The notes: a model not told the origin generated them from the sequence alone. Positions 23,035-36,800 are shown, counted from the first letter of the stretch. The stretch is DNA of 64,000 bases from Scatophagus argus (GCF_020382885.2 NC_058495.1:21186127-21250126); one strand, 5' to 3'. Program-made: numbers and translations.

Positions 23035-26000
23035 ATGGAGTCCAAAACTGTAGTAAAGGAGAAGTTTTTCATCGTGATACGCGGCAAGTCGAGGAAAGGC
23101 TTCTGCCGCGGGTGTATCGGCCGTGTGGAGGCGGAGACGCAGCGCGGGGAGCTGATGGGGCTGCTGTACTGCGGGGGCAGCAACGCAGGGACCCCCAAGA
23201 GCGGAGGCATCGTGAGGCGGGAGGACACGTACCCTCTGACCCGCCATCAGGCCCAGCTGCTGCTCTTCGTCTCCTCCCCAAGCAAACGTCTGGAGCTGCT
23301 GTGCAACCCCCAGCTGTTCTCAGCCATCTGTGAGCTGTCTCAGGATGACCTGGTGGTGGTGAAGCACAAGAAGGGACACCTGCCCGGCCTGGTGAAGAAC
23401 CTCATGCAGATCGGGAGGAAGGAGAACAAAGATGACCTGCATATGCTTGGCTTCGAAGTGGAATTTATGGTGGGTGAAGTTCCCTGTCTGGTCTTTTTTC
23501 TTTTCTTTTTAATGTGTTGAATGTAAATGAGGATGTCTGGGATAAAGAATGAGGTTTATCTGAAGTTAAGCATTGCAGATACAAACTTAATTTTACCACA
23601 AGGAACAGACATGTGCACGACTGTTATCATCTCCAGTGATCACTTTGTCTATAGTCCAAGTTATCAGTCAAATGACTGACAGAGAGATATGTAACTCTGT
23701 GACATTAGTGCAAACTGCACACACGCACTTGTGTTATCTGCGTTCTGTACATCTGAGTGTTGCATGTCTGTTTTTCTTTGTCTCCGTTGTAGGACAATGA
23801 TCACAATTTGTCATCCAAGAAACCTGCTGCTCTGCCCCTGTTCAGTGCCACAGACATCGTCCAGGTGGTACCGTCTTATGCCGCTCCCCTCGGACTGCAG
23901 TGGAAAGACGGCCAATATGGGAGTAAGTAAAAAGGTTCAAGTCACAGGTTGATTGTCGCTGAGTTTATCAAACTAAATCCCTTTAAAAAGAAAAAAAATA
24001 GATACAAAAAAGTGGCTGCCCGTCCCCCTCCAGTCAGCCAATGAAATCCCACCATTAATAGTTTTTAGAAAACAGCTGTGACTGCAGCCCTGGTACACAA
24101 CTGGAAAAACTGGTCATGTATGTTTCTCTGGAATGCAGAACATTAAATGGCCTGGTGTTTTTGCACATTGTGCAATCTGGTGAGGAAGCATGTGACAAGA
24201 GTCAAAAAACTGACATACACCCGCTTTGCTCCACAGGTCTAAACCGAAAAGCGGTGACGCGCATAAACTCCATGCCAAATATAGGATCTTCGGCACGGAC
24301 TGTCCCCCAGAGCCACAGATCAAGTACATGTCATGTGCCTTTGGATGTGGGATCCATTGTGGAGGTGGTGTCCAACTCAGGGGTTACGGTGTACGGAGTG
24401 GTTCGGTGGTTGGGCGTCCTTGCCGGAAAGACTGACGAATGGGCTGGGATTGAATTGGTGAGTGACGCAAATTATGTTAAGTTACATCTCCTATCTACAT
24501 CATGCATCAAAGACTCTTCATATATGACTTGGTTTTCATTGTTTTCAGGACTATGAGGTGAACGGCTGCTCTGATGGCAAGTATGGAAGCCAGAGGTATT
24601 TCACCTGCAAAGGGAACAGGGCGTTGTTTGTTCCCATGACAAAGTGCAGCCCTGATAGCAGGTTTGGCGGCTCTTCCACTGGAAGGGACACCCCCAAGCC
24701 CACCGAACTGCCTCCAGGTTAGACACACTTCCTACATGTGAACACAAGCAGTTCACATTTACACATTTGATGTTATTACTGTCTATTTTATTTCTTGATG
24801 CTCTATGTGAAATGTTTGTGTGTGAAAAATGTGTTAAATTTTACTCCTATAAAAGTGGCATTTTGCTTACAGGGATCAGTCACCCCAAAATCTAAAACAA
24901 ATTTCTTTCCTTATCACCACACAAGAAGGAAGCATGCATCTACTCATGGATGAGAGGCTAGCTAACGTTACAGCTCATTTGAGGAGGACTGCATTAATGT
25001 TGACATCTCATCCTCTCCATGAGGAGATGCGGGTTTCCTTCTGTGCCGTGATGCAGCGTAATTCACAAAAAAAATGTTTCCTACATGGAGCTGCTCGTAA
25101 GACCTGTCGATTAGCTCGAGTAACCTGATCATGATTTCTGGGATGAGACGTTGTTGAGTTTTTCAATTTTATTTATTTATTGTTGCTTTGAGCACCCAAG
25201 TGCTGTTCAGTTCCATTATATTCAAGACAAGGCAGACATCTCTACAACTGATGTCTCCAAAACTTGACCATTTGTACAGAAACAATCTATGTAGGTATGG
25301 GGGAAAATGTTTATATTTTTATTTTTGTGCTGTGATTGACTGGTGAGGGTGAACCTCGCCCATAGCCAGCTGGGATAGGCTGTATAGAAAATGGACGGAT
25401 GGATTTTTGTGGTGAATTTACCCTTTAACATAACATCTGTCCTTTGTGCTGTACAGGAAGTGTTGTGAGTTATCACATAAATATGGAGGTTTTTCATTCC
25501 TTTCAGTGCCTGTCATTTTGTGCATCACACAACAGAATGAGTTTTCTGCTTGGCATCCTGTCGAAGTGTCACAGCAGGTTGTACACGTGTGGAATCAGTT
25601 CTGATTGGTCAGGTTTTATCTCACACCCTTCTACCTGGCAGGAGTTGGTGAGGAGGAGGGATGTGAGCGACATCCCTTATCAGTGGAACTGATCTGACAA
25701 TCCCGTGAACTTAATCACAGGATTAATGCAGCTGTCTTCACTGTCCTTGAAGGCCTGTGTGATTATCAAGTTGGACTTTGTTAATGCCCAGCGTGAAGCT
25801 GCGGCAGAAGAGTGCATTTCTCCAAGCTAAAGCTTTGGGTGAAATGATGAGATCTGTGTTAAAATGCCATTTAAATAGGAACATGTGTATGTTTGCTTGC
25901 TGTTTTCAGTTCCTCCGTATGAGGACTCGGAGGAGGATGCGCCACCTGTCCCCGAATCAGAGGCCTTGTCTTTGTTAGTAGGAAAGATGAAAGGGATTCA

Positions 26001-26810
26001 GGGTCACATCAACTCTTGTTACCTCGATGCCACACTCTTCAGGTAAAACCAGTTCACCCATTTTACACCAATCAGCCACAATATTAAAACCACTGACAGG
26101 CGAAGTGAATAACATTAATCATCTGTAATACATGCAATGTGACACACACGTCCACCTAAACATAACCCCCTCCCCAACTGGACAGTGTACCCCATCACAC
26201 CTCAGGAGTGTCTCGAGGACCACAGCAAAAGGGCCTGCCCCGGTGTATTAATATCAAAGATGTGGAATATTTTTAGGTTTGCAACTGAATCATGGAAAAA
26301 AAAAAAACATAAAGTAGTATGAAAGGTATGAATCAGTAGTGGAATTATGTAAGTAGGGGAACATACACATGCTGTAAATGCCTCTGGCTTCTGACTAAAT
26401 GAACATGATGAACTGCATTCATCTTTGTGATGAGTTAATAAAACAATGTGGTTTTTCTCCCTTCAGTTTGTTCAGCTCCTCCGTCACCCTGGATGATATC
26501 TGCCAGAAGCCTGCTGAGACGGAGCAACCAATAACCTGCTCTCTTAGAAAAATCGTCAGCCGTTTACGCAGGTATAAACAGTCATCACAACGGTTTGTTT
26601 TTAAACATTTCATCTTATCGTTATCGTCTAGCTCACAAAGCAAGAACATTAGATCATTTTACAACATCTCAAATGGTAAACAGGTACTGTCTGTCTTGAT
26701 GATATTCACTGGCAAACATAAAATTCAGTATGCGTAAAAACTTACTGACACGAGAGTATTGGAGAGATTGTTTTGGTGTGTGAGGTTTTGTATTTGCTTA
26801 CTGATAGCTG

Positions 26811-26848
<38 letters not shown>

Positions 26849-28568
26849 TGCAGACAAGGGTTTGTGCCTGCTGAGAGTGTGATGAATTTCCGTAAACAGC
26901 TTGGCTGCGACACGTTCCGTACTGAGGAAAAAGGTACACACCCACGTTTCTGACATGTACTGTTAAAACCACATCTTAATAGAAGGGCTTTAGTCGTTGC
27001 AACGTGACAGGCTGAAATCTACTTTTGCAGTTCTAAATGGTTTTTAATTGCTTTGTTTCACTGCAGACCCAGAGGAGTTCATCACACTCCTTTTTCAGAA
27101 GGTGCTTTGCGTGGATCCACTGCTCAAGCTCAGGTAAGCTCCTGAGTCACGTACTATTAAATATACTGTCCTATTAGACTGACGTGGAGTTACTTAAATT
27201 CTGCTTCTTTTTAGGTCAAGAGAGGAAACATCTCAAGGTGCCTACACCTTCCAGATCTTTCTGGAAAAAGAACAGATGGGACAGATTCCCACTGTCCAAC
27301 AGCTGCTGGACACATCCTGTCTGTCAGGTGACCTCAAGTTCGAAGAGGTGAGCACGTGCACTTCCTTTTTAAAAGGAGTTTTTGTCCGAACGGCCCTCTA
27401 ACCCCAGTGTTGCCTATTTGTCCTCAGATGCCGTCCTGTCTAATGGTTCAGATGCCAAGGTTTGGAAACAAGTATAAGATGTTTTCTCATATCATTCCTT
27501 CCACTGAGCTGGACATCACAGATCTCCTATACAACTGTGAGGAACAGACTTAATTTGCACTCATATAGGATGTGAATGGAATACCTCTTTTAATACAGTT
27601 TTAAAAGGCTTGAAGATGCTTACAGACCATCTTCTCCCTCCCCCCAACAGCTCCAAGGGAATGCTTTGTCTGCGGGCATTTGGCACAACATGAGTGTCTA
27701 CAGTGTCTAACAGACCGCAAACTACAGCCGGGGAGGATCAAACAGTACTGCAGCACATGCAACACACAGGTAAGGCAGATGGCCCTTTCCAAATGTCGGT
27801 CATTGCTCTGTCCTAACTTGTCGTGTAAGACTCTCCAATTGATATTTTTCTTGCAGGTGCACACCCATCCTTCGCGGCAGGATCACTCCCCCAAAACTCT
27901 AGCAGTACCAGAAAATGTAGCCTCTGGTACTCCTTTGCCCAGACGCACGATGCAGCTGTTTGCTGTGCTCTGCATTCAAACCAGCCACTATGTGTGCTTT
28001 GTCAAATATGGGCCTAATCCTCAGTCCTGGCTCTTCTTCGACAGCATGGCAGACAGATGCGGTAAGATAGATTTCAGCTTGTGTTTTTATTTGTTTGTTT
28101 TTATTTAAATTAGCACGAACTCCTCCATTGTTGGTGTTACAGAATTACCAATCGCGTAATTTTTTTTCCTGATGTTCGTGCAAACGCTGACTTCTTCTTC
28201 TTCTTTTTCTTTTTGTTATTCTATGACGCGGTTATCATGACGGCTGCATTTTCTGATAATGCAGCCTTGACAGTATTAGATAAAGCCACCCTCTGACGTC
28301 TGTGACAGGTCTTTATCTCGTCTTGAGCTGATGTCTAATCTTAAGGCCACTCTTCCTTACAGGTGACGATCAGAACGGCTACAACATTCCCGAGATCCGA
28401 GCTTGTCCGGAGCTGGGTGACTTCCTGTCCCAGCCGGAGGAGGAGCTAGCTCGGGCTAACCCCTCTCAAACTCCTGAACTAGTGCACAGACTGCTGTGTG
28501 ACTCCTACATGTGTTTGTACCAGATGCCGCCTGAGACACTTTCAAAGCCAAATCATCAGGAGTCGTAA
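23035..28568 (+). CDS. cyldl: CYLD-like Lys63/Met1 deubiquitinase
   Basis: Thirteen coding exons (23035-23469, 23793-23922, 24237-24457, 24549-24717, 25910-26042, 26467-26571, 26854-26933, 27067-27133, 27215-27347, 27428-27536, 27651-27769, 27857-28061, 28363-28568) join in consistent phase to 703 aa. The N-terminal 145 residues hold a diverged CAP-Gly-like fold. A clear CAP-Gly domain lies at about 226-290. The USP domain begins at [17 protein letters not shown], with catalytic Cys355. A CYLD-type zinc module (CxxC pairs, about 528-567) is inserted, and the catalytic His is His611 in [11 protein letters not shown], followed by [12 protein letters not shown] removes Lys63 and linear ubiquitin chains and restrains NF-kB and Wnt signalling. 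Human CYLD has 956 aa and three CAP-Gly domains, so this paralogue is shortened at the N-terminus and linker. ATG 23035 was chosen because the upstream in-frame codon is GTG. Confidence 0.9.
24871..25428. mobile_element. Non-autonomous DNA transposon (MITE), copy B, in a cyldl intron
   Basis: This copy is in the same orientation as the one at 443-899 and shares its internal blocks and its right end (TTTACCCTTTAA). It lies in the cyldl intron between exons 24549-24717 and 25910-26042. A 73-bp LINE tail is inserted near its right end (25330-25402). The left end is less well defined than the right. Confidence 0.6.
25330..25402 (+). mobile_element. LINE 3' tail inserted into a MITE
   Basis: The insert begins CTGTGATTGACTGG and ends ATGGACGGATGGAT, the form of a fish L2-type LINE 3' end with a GGAT-like tail. 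Perfect 9-bp copies of ATTTTTGTG flank it at 25321-25329 and 25403-25411, a target-site duplication. It is strongly 5'-truncated and internally shortened. Confidence 0.75.
26068..26250 (+). mobile_element. Tc1/mariner-like fragment in a cyldl intron
   Basis: The start reads ATCAGCCACAATATTAAAAC then CACTGACAGG, the terminal-repeat type of a common fish Tc1-like family. Further in, CCACCTAAACATA resembles an internal part of the transposase gene. No intact frame and no matching right end were seen, so it is an internally deleted and decayed fragment. Confidence 0.5.
26812..26846. repeat. (TG)n tract abutting a cyldl splice acceptor
   Basis: About 17 TG units end only 7 bp before the splice-acceptor AG at 26852-26853 of the cyldl exon 26854-26933, taking the place normally held by a pyrimidine tract. 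Confidence 0.9.
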
Positions 28569-28938
28569 ATGCATGCGAGGACGAGGACACAATGTTTTCA
28601 TAATAGTGCCTTATTAACCTTGTGTTGCTGCTTAACCAGCAAGATTTTGTGCTTGTTATATCCAAACAGCAGGAACGGAAATGGGTGCTTTTAACCTCAT
28701 TGGGGGTGAACAATATTGTAGTTCAGAAATTTGACTTTGGATGATCTCAGTCAGAGCTGACGTTGATACGTAAGGAGAGAATGAGCAGTAAAAAATCAGT
28801 GCTCTGAACTCCTCTTCATTGCCTCTTTTCTCTTGAATGTCTTTATATTGTTACACTGTAGTTATTTATGCCAACATTTTTAGAGGAAATTGTAACGTTC
28901 CAATGTTTTTCATGACTTTAATTTACCATGTAATGGAC

Positions 28939-28944
28939 AATAAA
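28939..28944 (+). other. Poly(A) signal of cyldl
   Basis: AATAAA lies about 370 bp after the stop codon, in TGGACAATAAACACAG, and is followed by a GT-rich downstream element. Confidence 0.7.
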
Positions 28945-28969
28945 CACAGAAGGACAAACTTGGTGATAT

Positions 28970-30640
28970 GTTGTGTGTGTTATTGAATAATAGTAACCCT
29001 GGATTGTCAGCTGTGACCTAAACAATAACTGAGGCCTCCCAGATCATATAAACCCAGTGATTGAAAAGTACTGATATGGTTGGATTGCACTTACTGTTAA
29101 ACTGCTGCAGTGTGTGCAGCTTTTACTTGTGTAAATAACAGAACCTGCAGTATAATAAAAGTTAAAAGTCAATTTTATTGTACTAAGAATCAAGCAAACA
29201 AAAATCTGATTTGTCTTTGTGTTTGAAATAATACAGAAGATTCTTGTGGAAAAACTGCATTTTGATCTGCTCAACTACCTATAAAACTATTTTAAGGCAA
29301 AAGTGATAACTAAATCCTCTAGTCCATAAAAAAGTGCTTTGTAAGGTTTTTAAGTCCTTTAGAAGCCCGGTAAGTAATATTGGACTGCAGTGCCCTCTGG
29401 TGGGCAAAAATGTGATTGCCTTGAACACCATTCACTCAAATATATCAGCAGTCTCATTCATTCCTCACGGAGTAACACGTTTTCATTATTAGCTGTACGC
29501 ATACATTAATGTAGGTCCATCGACTCACTACAATTCTCATAGGGAAAGATGCTGTTGAAAAACACAGAAATACTATTTTCATATATTCTACAATACTCTT
29601 TAAAGAACAATTGGCAGCATAATGTTGAATATTAATGTACCAGCTACCATGTCATTGTAATAGCCTGAAATTAATGTCAAATTAATTTTAAAATGCTGAT
29701 ATTTTTTAGATGCTGTCTTATGTTTCATTTTACAGTCTGTCAAGCAGCTTGAGAAGTCCGATAAAAACACTAAATTTTTTTTTCAACTAGGGTAGCATTA
29801 CCAGTTAGCAGACCAGCTGACTGAAACCTACTTTTCAGCGGGCATATATTTCAGGTAGTAATTACATTATCCTAAGCCATATGTTTGACTTTCTGCTCAC
29901 TCACCAGCTATGGCTCAACTGCTTTGCCTTTGAGTTGATATATGATAGGCCTGTGGTGGGCCTGGCTCCTGTATGTTACGTGCCACACATTCTGGCCCAC
30001 GCCATTTTTGAAATCTCTAAAAGGACAACATCATCCCAAGACCTTTAAGTCATTCTAAGCTTACTCTATTAACATGTATGTCAGTTTTTATTTCATCTAT
30101 GCCATTAGACACTAAAAGGCAGAAGGAGCATATATCTACATGTAAGACTGGTCTCTATAGACATGAGTATTGTACATTTTTTACATATGATCATCACTGT
30201 CAAATATAAATCTAAGCACACTGTATATACTGCATGGAGACATGTACTCTACATGCATATGCTACACATATCCACCCATTTCATGCACTATTTAGACCTA
30301 TAAATTAAATGAAAATTCATTCAAAATCTGTTTTCCAGCACTTTTTACAGTCTACCCCCATGTGTTATTCCAGTCTTGTTTTCAATTCACAGAGACAGTT
30401 TGACTATGTTGTTCCTGTTAATTGTTGCTTTTTATACATATTCATGTCCCCATCTATACTTTGAGCTTGTTTGCAAACTGCGTGCATTATAGTTTCATGT
30501 TTACATTATTTAACTATACTTTCATGTCCTTGATTTCAGCTGATCTTCTTACTGGAAAAGCTCAGATTTCTGGTGTAGCTTGTGATCCTCACTCAGGACA
30601 GTGTGTGACCAACGTGGGCCTTTTCAACACGTTTTGGGAA
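28970..30640. other. Spacer between cyldl and top1
   Basis: This is AT-rich sequence without a recognisable gene or a defined repeat. A short word GCAGTGCCCTCTGGTGG at 29387-29403 looks repeat-like but has no boundaries that I could define. Confidence 0.5.
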
Positions 30641-30678
30641 GAGGAGGGGCTACACTACTCTATACCGTTTAAATTTAG

Positions 30679-30688
30679 GCGCATGCGC
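30679..30688. promoter_or_regulatory. NRF1-type site in the top1 promoter
   Basis: The palindrome GCGCATGCGC, the NRF1 core, lies 136 bp upstream of the top1 start codon. NRF1 sites are typical of TATA-less housekeeping promoters, which fits top1. Function is inferred from the motif. Confidence 0.55.
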
Positions 30689-30823
30689 TTTAATGCACAA
30701 CTGGGACTTATATCTCTTACACAATCGTGTCTTTTCTTCATTCTGCCTGCATCAACTCGCCGGTGTGTGGAAATCTTTCACGTTTCCCATTTTTTTATTT
30801 TTCAGTCAAACAAAGCTTAGGAA

Positions 30824-33800
30824 ATGAGTGGGGACCATTCCCACAGCGAGGATCAGGTAACGTTAAATATACTTTGTAATGTCACCACTGGTAGTTACCG
30901 GGTACGATTTCTCGCCAGCGTTTTAATTGCTTGATCTGACAAGATAACTTAGCTAGCTAACGTTAGCCGAGTGTGTTTGTAAGCCAACTCATTTTTGTTG
31001 TTAACAGCGTCTTGACACGTTTCATCGAACTTTGATATGCTATGTTACGGAAAGGCGCTGTCAGGTTGGCTCTCATGTTTGTGTGGCTAGGCATGAAGTA
31101 CAAGACAAAGTCTGATAAAGATGCATTTTATTTGGCGTTAGCAGTTAGCTGTAGCCACTATTAGCCGTAGCGACTTCAGCTAAGCCATATTACAAGCCAG
31201 CGTAGCAAGGTAGCTTAGCTAGCCGGGTAGCTAACAAACTGTCGCTTTACCATCCAGCAAGTTCAAAGTTAGTTAGCCGGCTAGTTAGCCACTACGAAAT
31301 TAAACATTTATCTGTTTTTGATTTCTCAGGTTGACGGTGGCTCTCGTTTCAATGGTAAGTCTATGACATGACGCTAACAAGTTAAAGATAATTTCCCTCA
31401 TATTCTAGCATATCTTCACTGATCGAATGTAGCGTTAGGTTAGTTCTCAGTAGAGGACAGAAATGGCGTCCAGAGACTAAGTCCTCTGTCTCACTCACAA
31501 GCGCCTATTGTTCAAAAGGGAGGTCTATTTAAAGCTATTCTGTAAAGTATTTTCTCGATTAGAGTCACTATTGGCACACACGTGGAGGTGTTTTATCAGT
31601 TTGCCGTTTCAGATTTTTTTGTTGATTAGCTTTTAATGCCAAATTTCCCACCTGAAAGTGAGGGTTTGGTGGTTGAGGACTTAGTCTCTGCGCCATTTTC
31701 TTTTTCTGTGTAGCGGCCTGACTGTACTGCAAGCTGAACCCAGGCTGTGAAGTGCTGATGGCTGTGTAGAGGAGAAATGCGAATGCATAGGGCTTCATTA
31801 AAGATCCCGTGTGGTGACCCAGAAGAAGCTTATAATTTGTAATACACTGTCTGAAGCGCTTCTTTCACAGCTAAAGTTATTTATATTATCATGGCTACAG
31901 GGACTTTCAACAGTCAACACATCAAGTCATTAACTTCAATTCATCATCACATTGCAGCTTAAAGGAGGTATTGGATTAGAAATCTTGATAATTAAGCTAC
32001 ACCTAGCATACAACATACAGTATCATTATACCATGAAACTGCATTTTGTTTTAGCACGTCTGTGAAGAAAGGCTAACTTTGTCCTAGGATGTACATTCAA
32101 GCACTCAAATTTGTTTTTGTGAGGTACTATACTCGCCTCACACAGAGGATTATTGATCTGAGTTTGACCTTCCTGTGCAGCTGCATCACTAAAACTAACC
32201 TGAACAATTATACCAGTCCACTTATTTGTTTTTGTTTTTTTTTTTCATTCATGAGTGATGGGGCATTAAGGGACTTGGAATCATGTCCTTCTAGTTCCCA
32301 GAGAGTGTTATTCATCCTCTTAAGTACGGATCTGATATCTGTAAGATTGACTGTTGACTAGCACTTTGTTTTAAATGTATACTTTTTGGACTCTTAAGCA
32401 TAGTTTGTTTGCTGGTCAGTCACATAAATCTGAACATGTGTTCCATCTCTGAGCTGTGAACTGTACAGTAAACCAAAACCTGTCAGGTGTGCCATTTATG
32501 TTGTGTTTAGTAATGTGGTGGAGCACAAGAGGGCACATTCCCTAAAATGTGTCACACAGTGATTCAACTTAGATATGAGAAGGCAGCTTGAATCAAAGCT
32601 GTCGTCTTCAAATAATGAGTAAACAAAGACGACTCATTTTTACAGTGAGAAATAACACAGTCAAAGCAAAGCTCAAAGTCTGTTTTGGGTTTCACAAACC
32701 ACTCCCCGTTTTTACATTCATTTCACTTTTTTGAATATGTGAGTGAGTGTCTTTCTCCTACTCTGGTGCACCAGGGGGATATGGGCAACTTTTTAAGGTT
32801 CTGTTAGGAGTCAGTTCACCTCTGCTTATGACCATGTCCAAAGTATGTAGACTTGATTTGGTGTTTGTTGATGTCTGACTTTGAGTGTCAGCTCTTTAAT
32901 TTCGATAACTGCCTTTTTCAAAGAGCGTATGAAAGCCCACACATGTTTCAACTTGTCTGTTTTTTTTTCCCATATTGTATCATAAACAATAAGGCTCATA
33001 TGGGCAGTAGGAGGTGCTGTGTGACTGTAGATTTTCAGTCTCCCTGCTGGCTGCATGACATTTAGATTGTGGTGCCTGTTCAGAACTCGTTTGTAGCAAT
33101 TTGACTCATGTTTTTTTTTTTTTTTTTTTTTACTTTTAAAACTATCTAGGCGTGCTTGAGTGCTACTCAGGTGGTTAATATTGTTTTTCATAGAACGTCT
33201 ACGTTAGTAACAAGTCGAGAGAGTGCAATTTGTTCATCTTTGCCACTTCTGTAGAGAATCATAATCTGGCTATTAAATCTGCAATCCCAACCCTTTATTC
33301 AGTCAGTTGTTGGATTGTTTCATTCAATACATCATTCACTTCTGAGAAGATGACATGTTTTCTTCTTATAGACTCTCACAAGCATAAAGACAAGTATAAG
33401 GAGAAAGAACACAAACATAAGGACCACAAAAAAGATAAGGAACGTGAGAAGTCAAAGCATGGCAGCAGGTATGGTCTATGTTTCCAGACTGTTTATAGAC
33501 ACATACACACTTCTGGTTGTGTTTGCAAGACCTGTCACTCAGTTACTGCAGTAGTAAATGCATTGAATAGTTGAAGCTGAAACCACCTGAAATGAATGAT
33601 TTGTGCTTCACCAAACTCCAGTGATTTCAAGGACTCCTCTGACAAAAAACACAGAGACAAGGAGAAGATGAAGCACAAAGATGGCAGCACAGACAAATAC
33701 AAGGACAAGCACAAGGAGAAAAGGAAGGAGGAGAAGGTGAATTACAATGAATATGTCATGGAAGAATACACATGTGGTGTGATAAGTATTGTGATTTTTA

Positions 33801-36800
33801 TTTTTTAAGGATTTGTAATGAATTGTTCTGGACTGTTAAGCTCTGTCAAATTGTGTACGGTCATCAATCGTGTTTATAGCTCTTAGCACTCTTGGCTGTG
33901 TAAACCACCTGCAAGATGGATAATGTTCTATTTGCATCTTCTGCTGCTGTTATCGATTTGACAAATTTGTCATTCTGTATGACATTCAAAAAAACCCAGA
34001 CACAAAAAAGATCACTACATTTGTGAACTGGTGTCTGTTACACACTGGTCTGCAAAAAGGTGAGATGTTGATGGTAGATGTGTAATATCATAGACTTTGT
34101 TTCATGTGATATGAGTGACCAGGAAATCCATGGTGGCTTAATGGTGAGATGTATTTTATGCAGAAAGTACATTTACGAAAACTTGGCTAGCCTTTAAAAA
34201 ATTGCATTTTATGATTTGCTATCACAATTACAATATTTGATAATGACCGGACTGCCATTTTGCATTTATTATGTGGTCCAGTTTATCATTTGCTGTTACT
34301 CTTACAATGTTTTACCTTCTTAACATTGTGTGAACCTTTCAGATGAAGTCCCTTGATGGTAAAATCAAAAAGGAAAAAGAGAATGGCTTTGCTAGGTATG
34401 TGTGGACCCCACATTTTACTTAAGTCCTATATTTAGGATACAAGCAGATGCATTTTTAGATGTAGCCATTTCTGATTTTTAAATGTCTTTTCTTTTGCAG
34501 CCCTCCGCATGTGAAGTCTGAGCCTGAGGATAATGTATACCACTCTCCCAGATTTGAGAAGTCTCTTAAAAGGGAACGGGATGATGATGATGAGTGAGTG
34601 TCTCACGTGGTTAGACTTCTTCCTTGTGTCTTCTCATAGGGTTAGTGTGTATTTAGGTGTGCCTTACATAATTTGTAACACAATGTGTTTTTCAGCTCTG
34701 AATACAAGCCCAAAAAAATAAAGACTGAAAATGACAAGAAGGCCAAGAAAAGGAAACCAGATGAGGTAAGCAAAAGCCAATAAGCAGAATACAAACTAGG
34801 CATTTAGAATTTCTTCAACACTGAAGAAACAGGGAGGCTTGAGTCTTTTGTGTTATTATTTTTTTATTTCTTTCCCCCTGATGATCTGAAATGAAAGAGC
34901 TCAAATTGTTTCACTTCCCTTTTTAGGACATTAAGTCCAAAAAGACAAAAAACAAAAAAGGAGAAGATGCTGATGGAAAAAAGAAAGCAAAGAAAGAGCC
35001 AGAGGAGAAGTGGAAATGGTGAGTTCTTCTTGCCAGCTAGCTGTATGATATCTGCATGCTTATCAGTGTGGTGATGGTTCAAGTGTGGTTGTATTGCATG
35101 TTATTTTTGGATCAGGTAATATTTTCTTTCTTTGGTGTATTTAGACTTATTGGATGGCTTTTTTTTGTTTTGTTAAATCCAAGGTGGGAAGAGGAGAGAT
35201 ACACAGACGGTGTCAAGTGGAAGTTTCTGGAACACAAAGGGCCAGTGTTTGCACCACCTTACGAGCCTCTTCCTAGCAATGTCAGATTTTACTATGATGG
35301 TAAGATTGTACAGGAATACTCAGTTTTTACCCTGTCAGAGGTATAGAATGCTGACAGTAGGCAAACACACCTTTATTTTTTCTTTCATATTTTAGGTAAG
35401 GCCATGAAGCTCAGTCCAGAAGCAGAAGAGGTTGCCACATTCTTTGCCAAAATGTTGGACCATGAGTACACCACAAAAGATATCTTTCGCAAAAACTTCT
35501 TTAAAGATTGGAGGAAGGTATGGGGAGGGAGTTGCTTGAGGATAAAATCCAAAATTCCCAAATTCTTTACTCTGGTTACCAGATTGTTCAGAGATTGTTT
35601 TTACACGTAAAATGTTTTTCTGGTGCAGGAAATGACTGCAGAAGAAAAGGCGAAGATCACAGACCTGAAGAAGTGCAACTTCACAGAGATGAGCGAATAC
35701 TTCAAGGCACAGTCTGAAGCCAGGAAAGCCAAGACAAAAGAGGAGAAACAGGTCAGCTTCTACAAGCAGATTGTGTTGGAACTAATTCTGATTGAGACTG
35801 CATCATCAAAACTTGGGATATAAGCCAATTCTTTAAATCCGTTTTTGGATATGACTTTCGATTTTTAAGGCCATGATTCGAATTTCAATTTAAACGTGTT
35901 TTTTTTTTTTTTTTTTTTAATTCACCAGTGACTGCTGTGCTGTTGTTCAACTATTAAATCTGGTCATTAGTTTTGTGCTGATTTTTAAAATTATCTCACA
36001 CCAATAGTGCTTGACTTGATGGCAGGCACTGACTCACGTACGTTCAAAAAATATATAAAATAGAATACATATGGTTTGGGTGTTCAACAACTGATGCGTC
36101 CCTTTCAGGATTCAACAACTAAAGGACAGAAATTTCTTTTCAGAGTATAATCTATCACTCATAAACAAATTTAAAGGATCTCTGAAAAACCAAATAAATC
36201 CAACATCTTCAGCGCTGTTCGGATTGAGAACCAGTCAGCTCGTCTTCATGCATGCGGGAGAAGTGTTTGGTGCAGCTGCAGGCTCTAAATAAGTTGGCTG
36301 TATTGTATCTGATTTGTGGGGGTTTGGAGACAAATATTCTGTGAGAATGATCGCTCATGCTTTGGCTTACATTATATCAATATTTCAATGTTATAGAGCA
36401 AGGTTTTTTTTTTCCTTCCCTACCCTTTGTAGAAAATAAAGGAGGAGAATGAGCGCGTCTTGCAGGAATATGGCTTCTGCATCATGGACAACCACAGGGA
36501 ACGTATTGCTAATTTCCGCATTGAGCCCCCGGGCCTGTTCCGTGGCCGTGGAGACCACCCGAAGATGGGCATGCTCAAACGTCGTATCCGGCCTCAAGAC
36601 ATCATCGTCAACTGCAGCAAGTGAGTAAAAGGGTTTGTTTTTATTTTGTGTGTGTTGGTTAGTTTAATGTTTGTAGAGGTTTGATAGGTAGGTATTAAGT
36701 GCCAATGTGCTCATCACAGGGACTCCAAACACCCAGAGCCTCCACCAGGCACCAAGTGGAAAGAGGTTCGTCATGACAACAAGGTGACTTGGCTGGTGTC

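Noticed and set aside
29380-29560. A repeat-like stretch containing GCAGTGCCCTCTGGTGG
   Set aside because: It resembles words seen in fish repeats, but no termini, duplication or second copy in the window could be defined.
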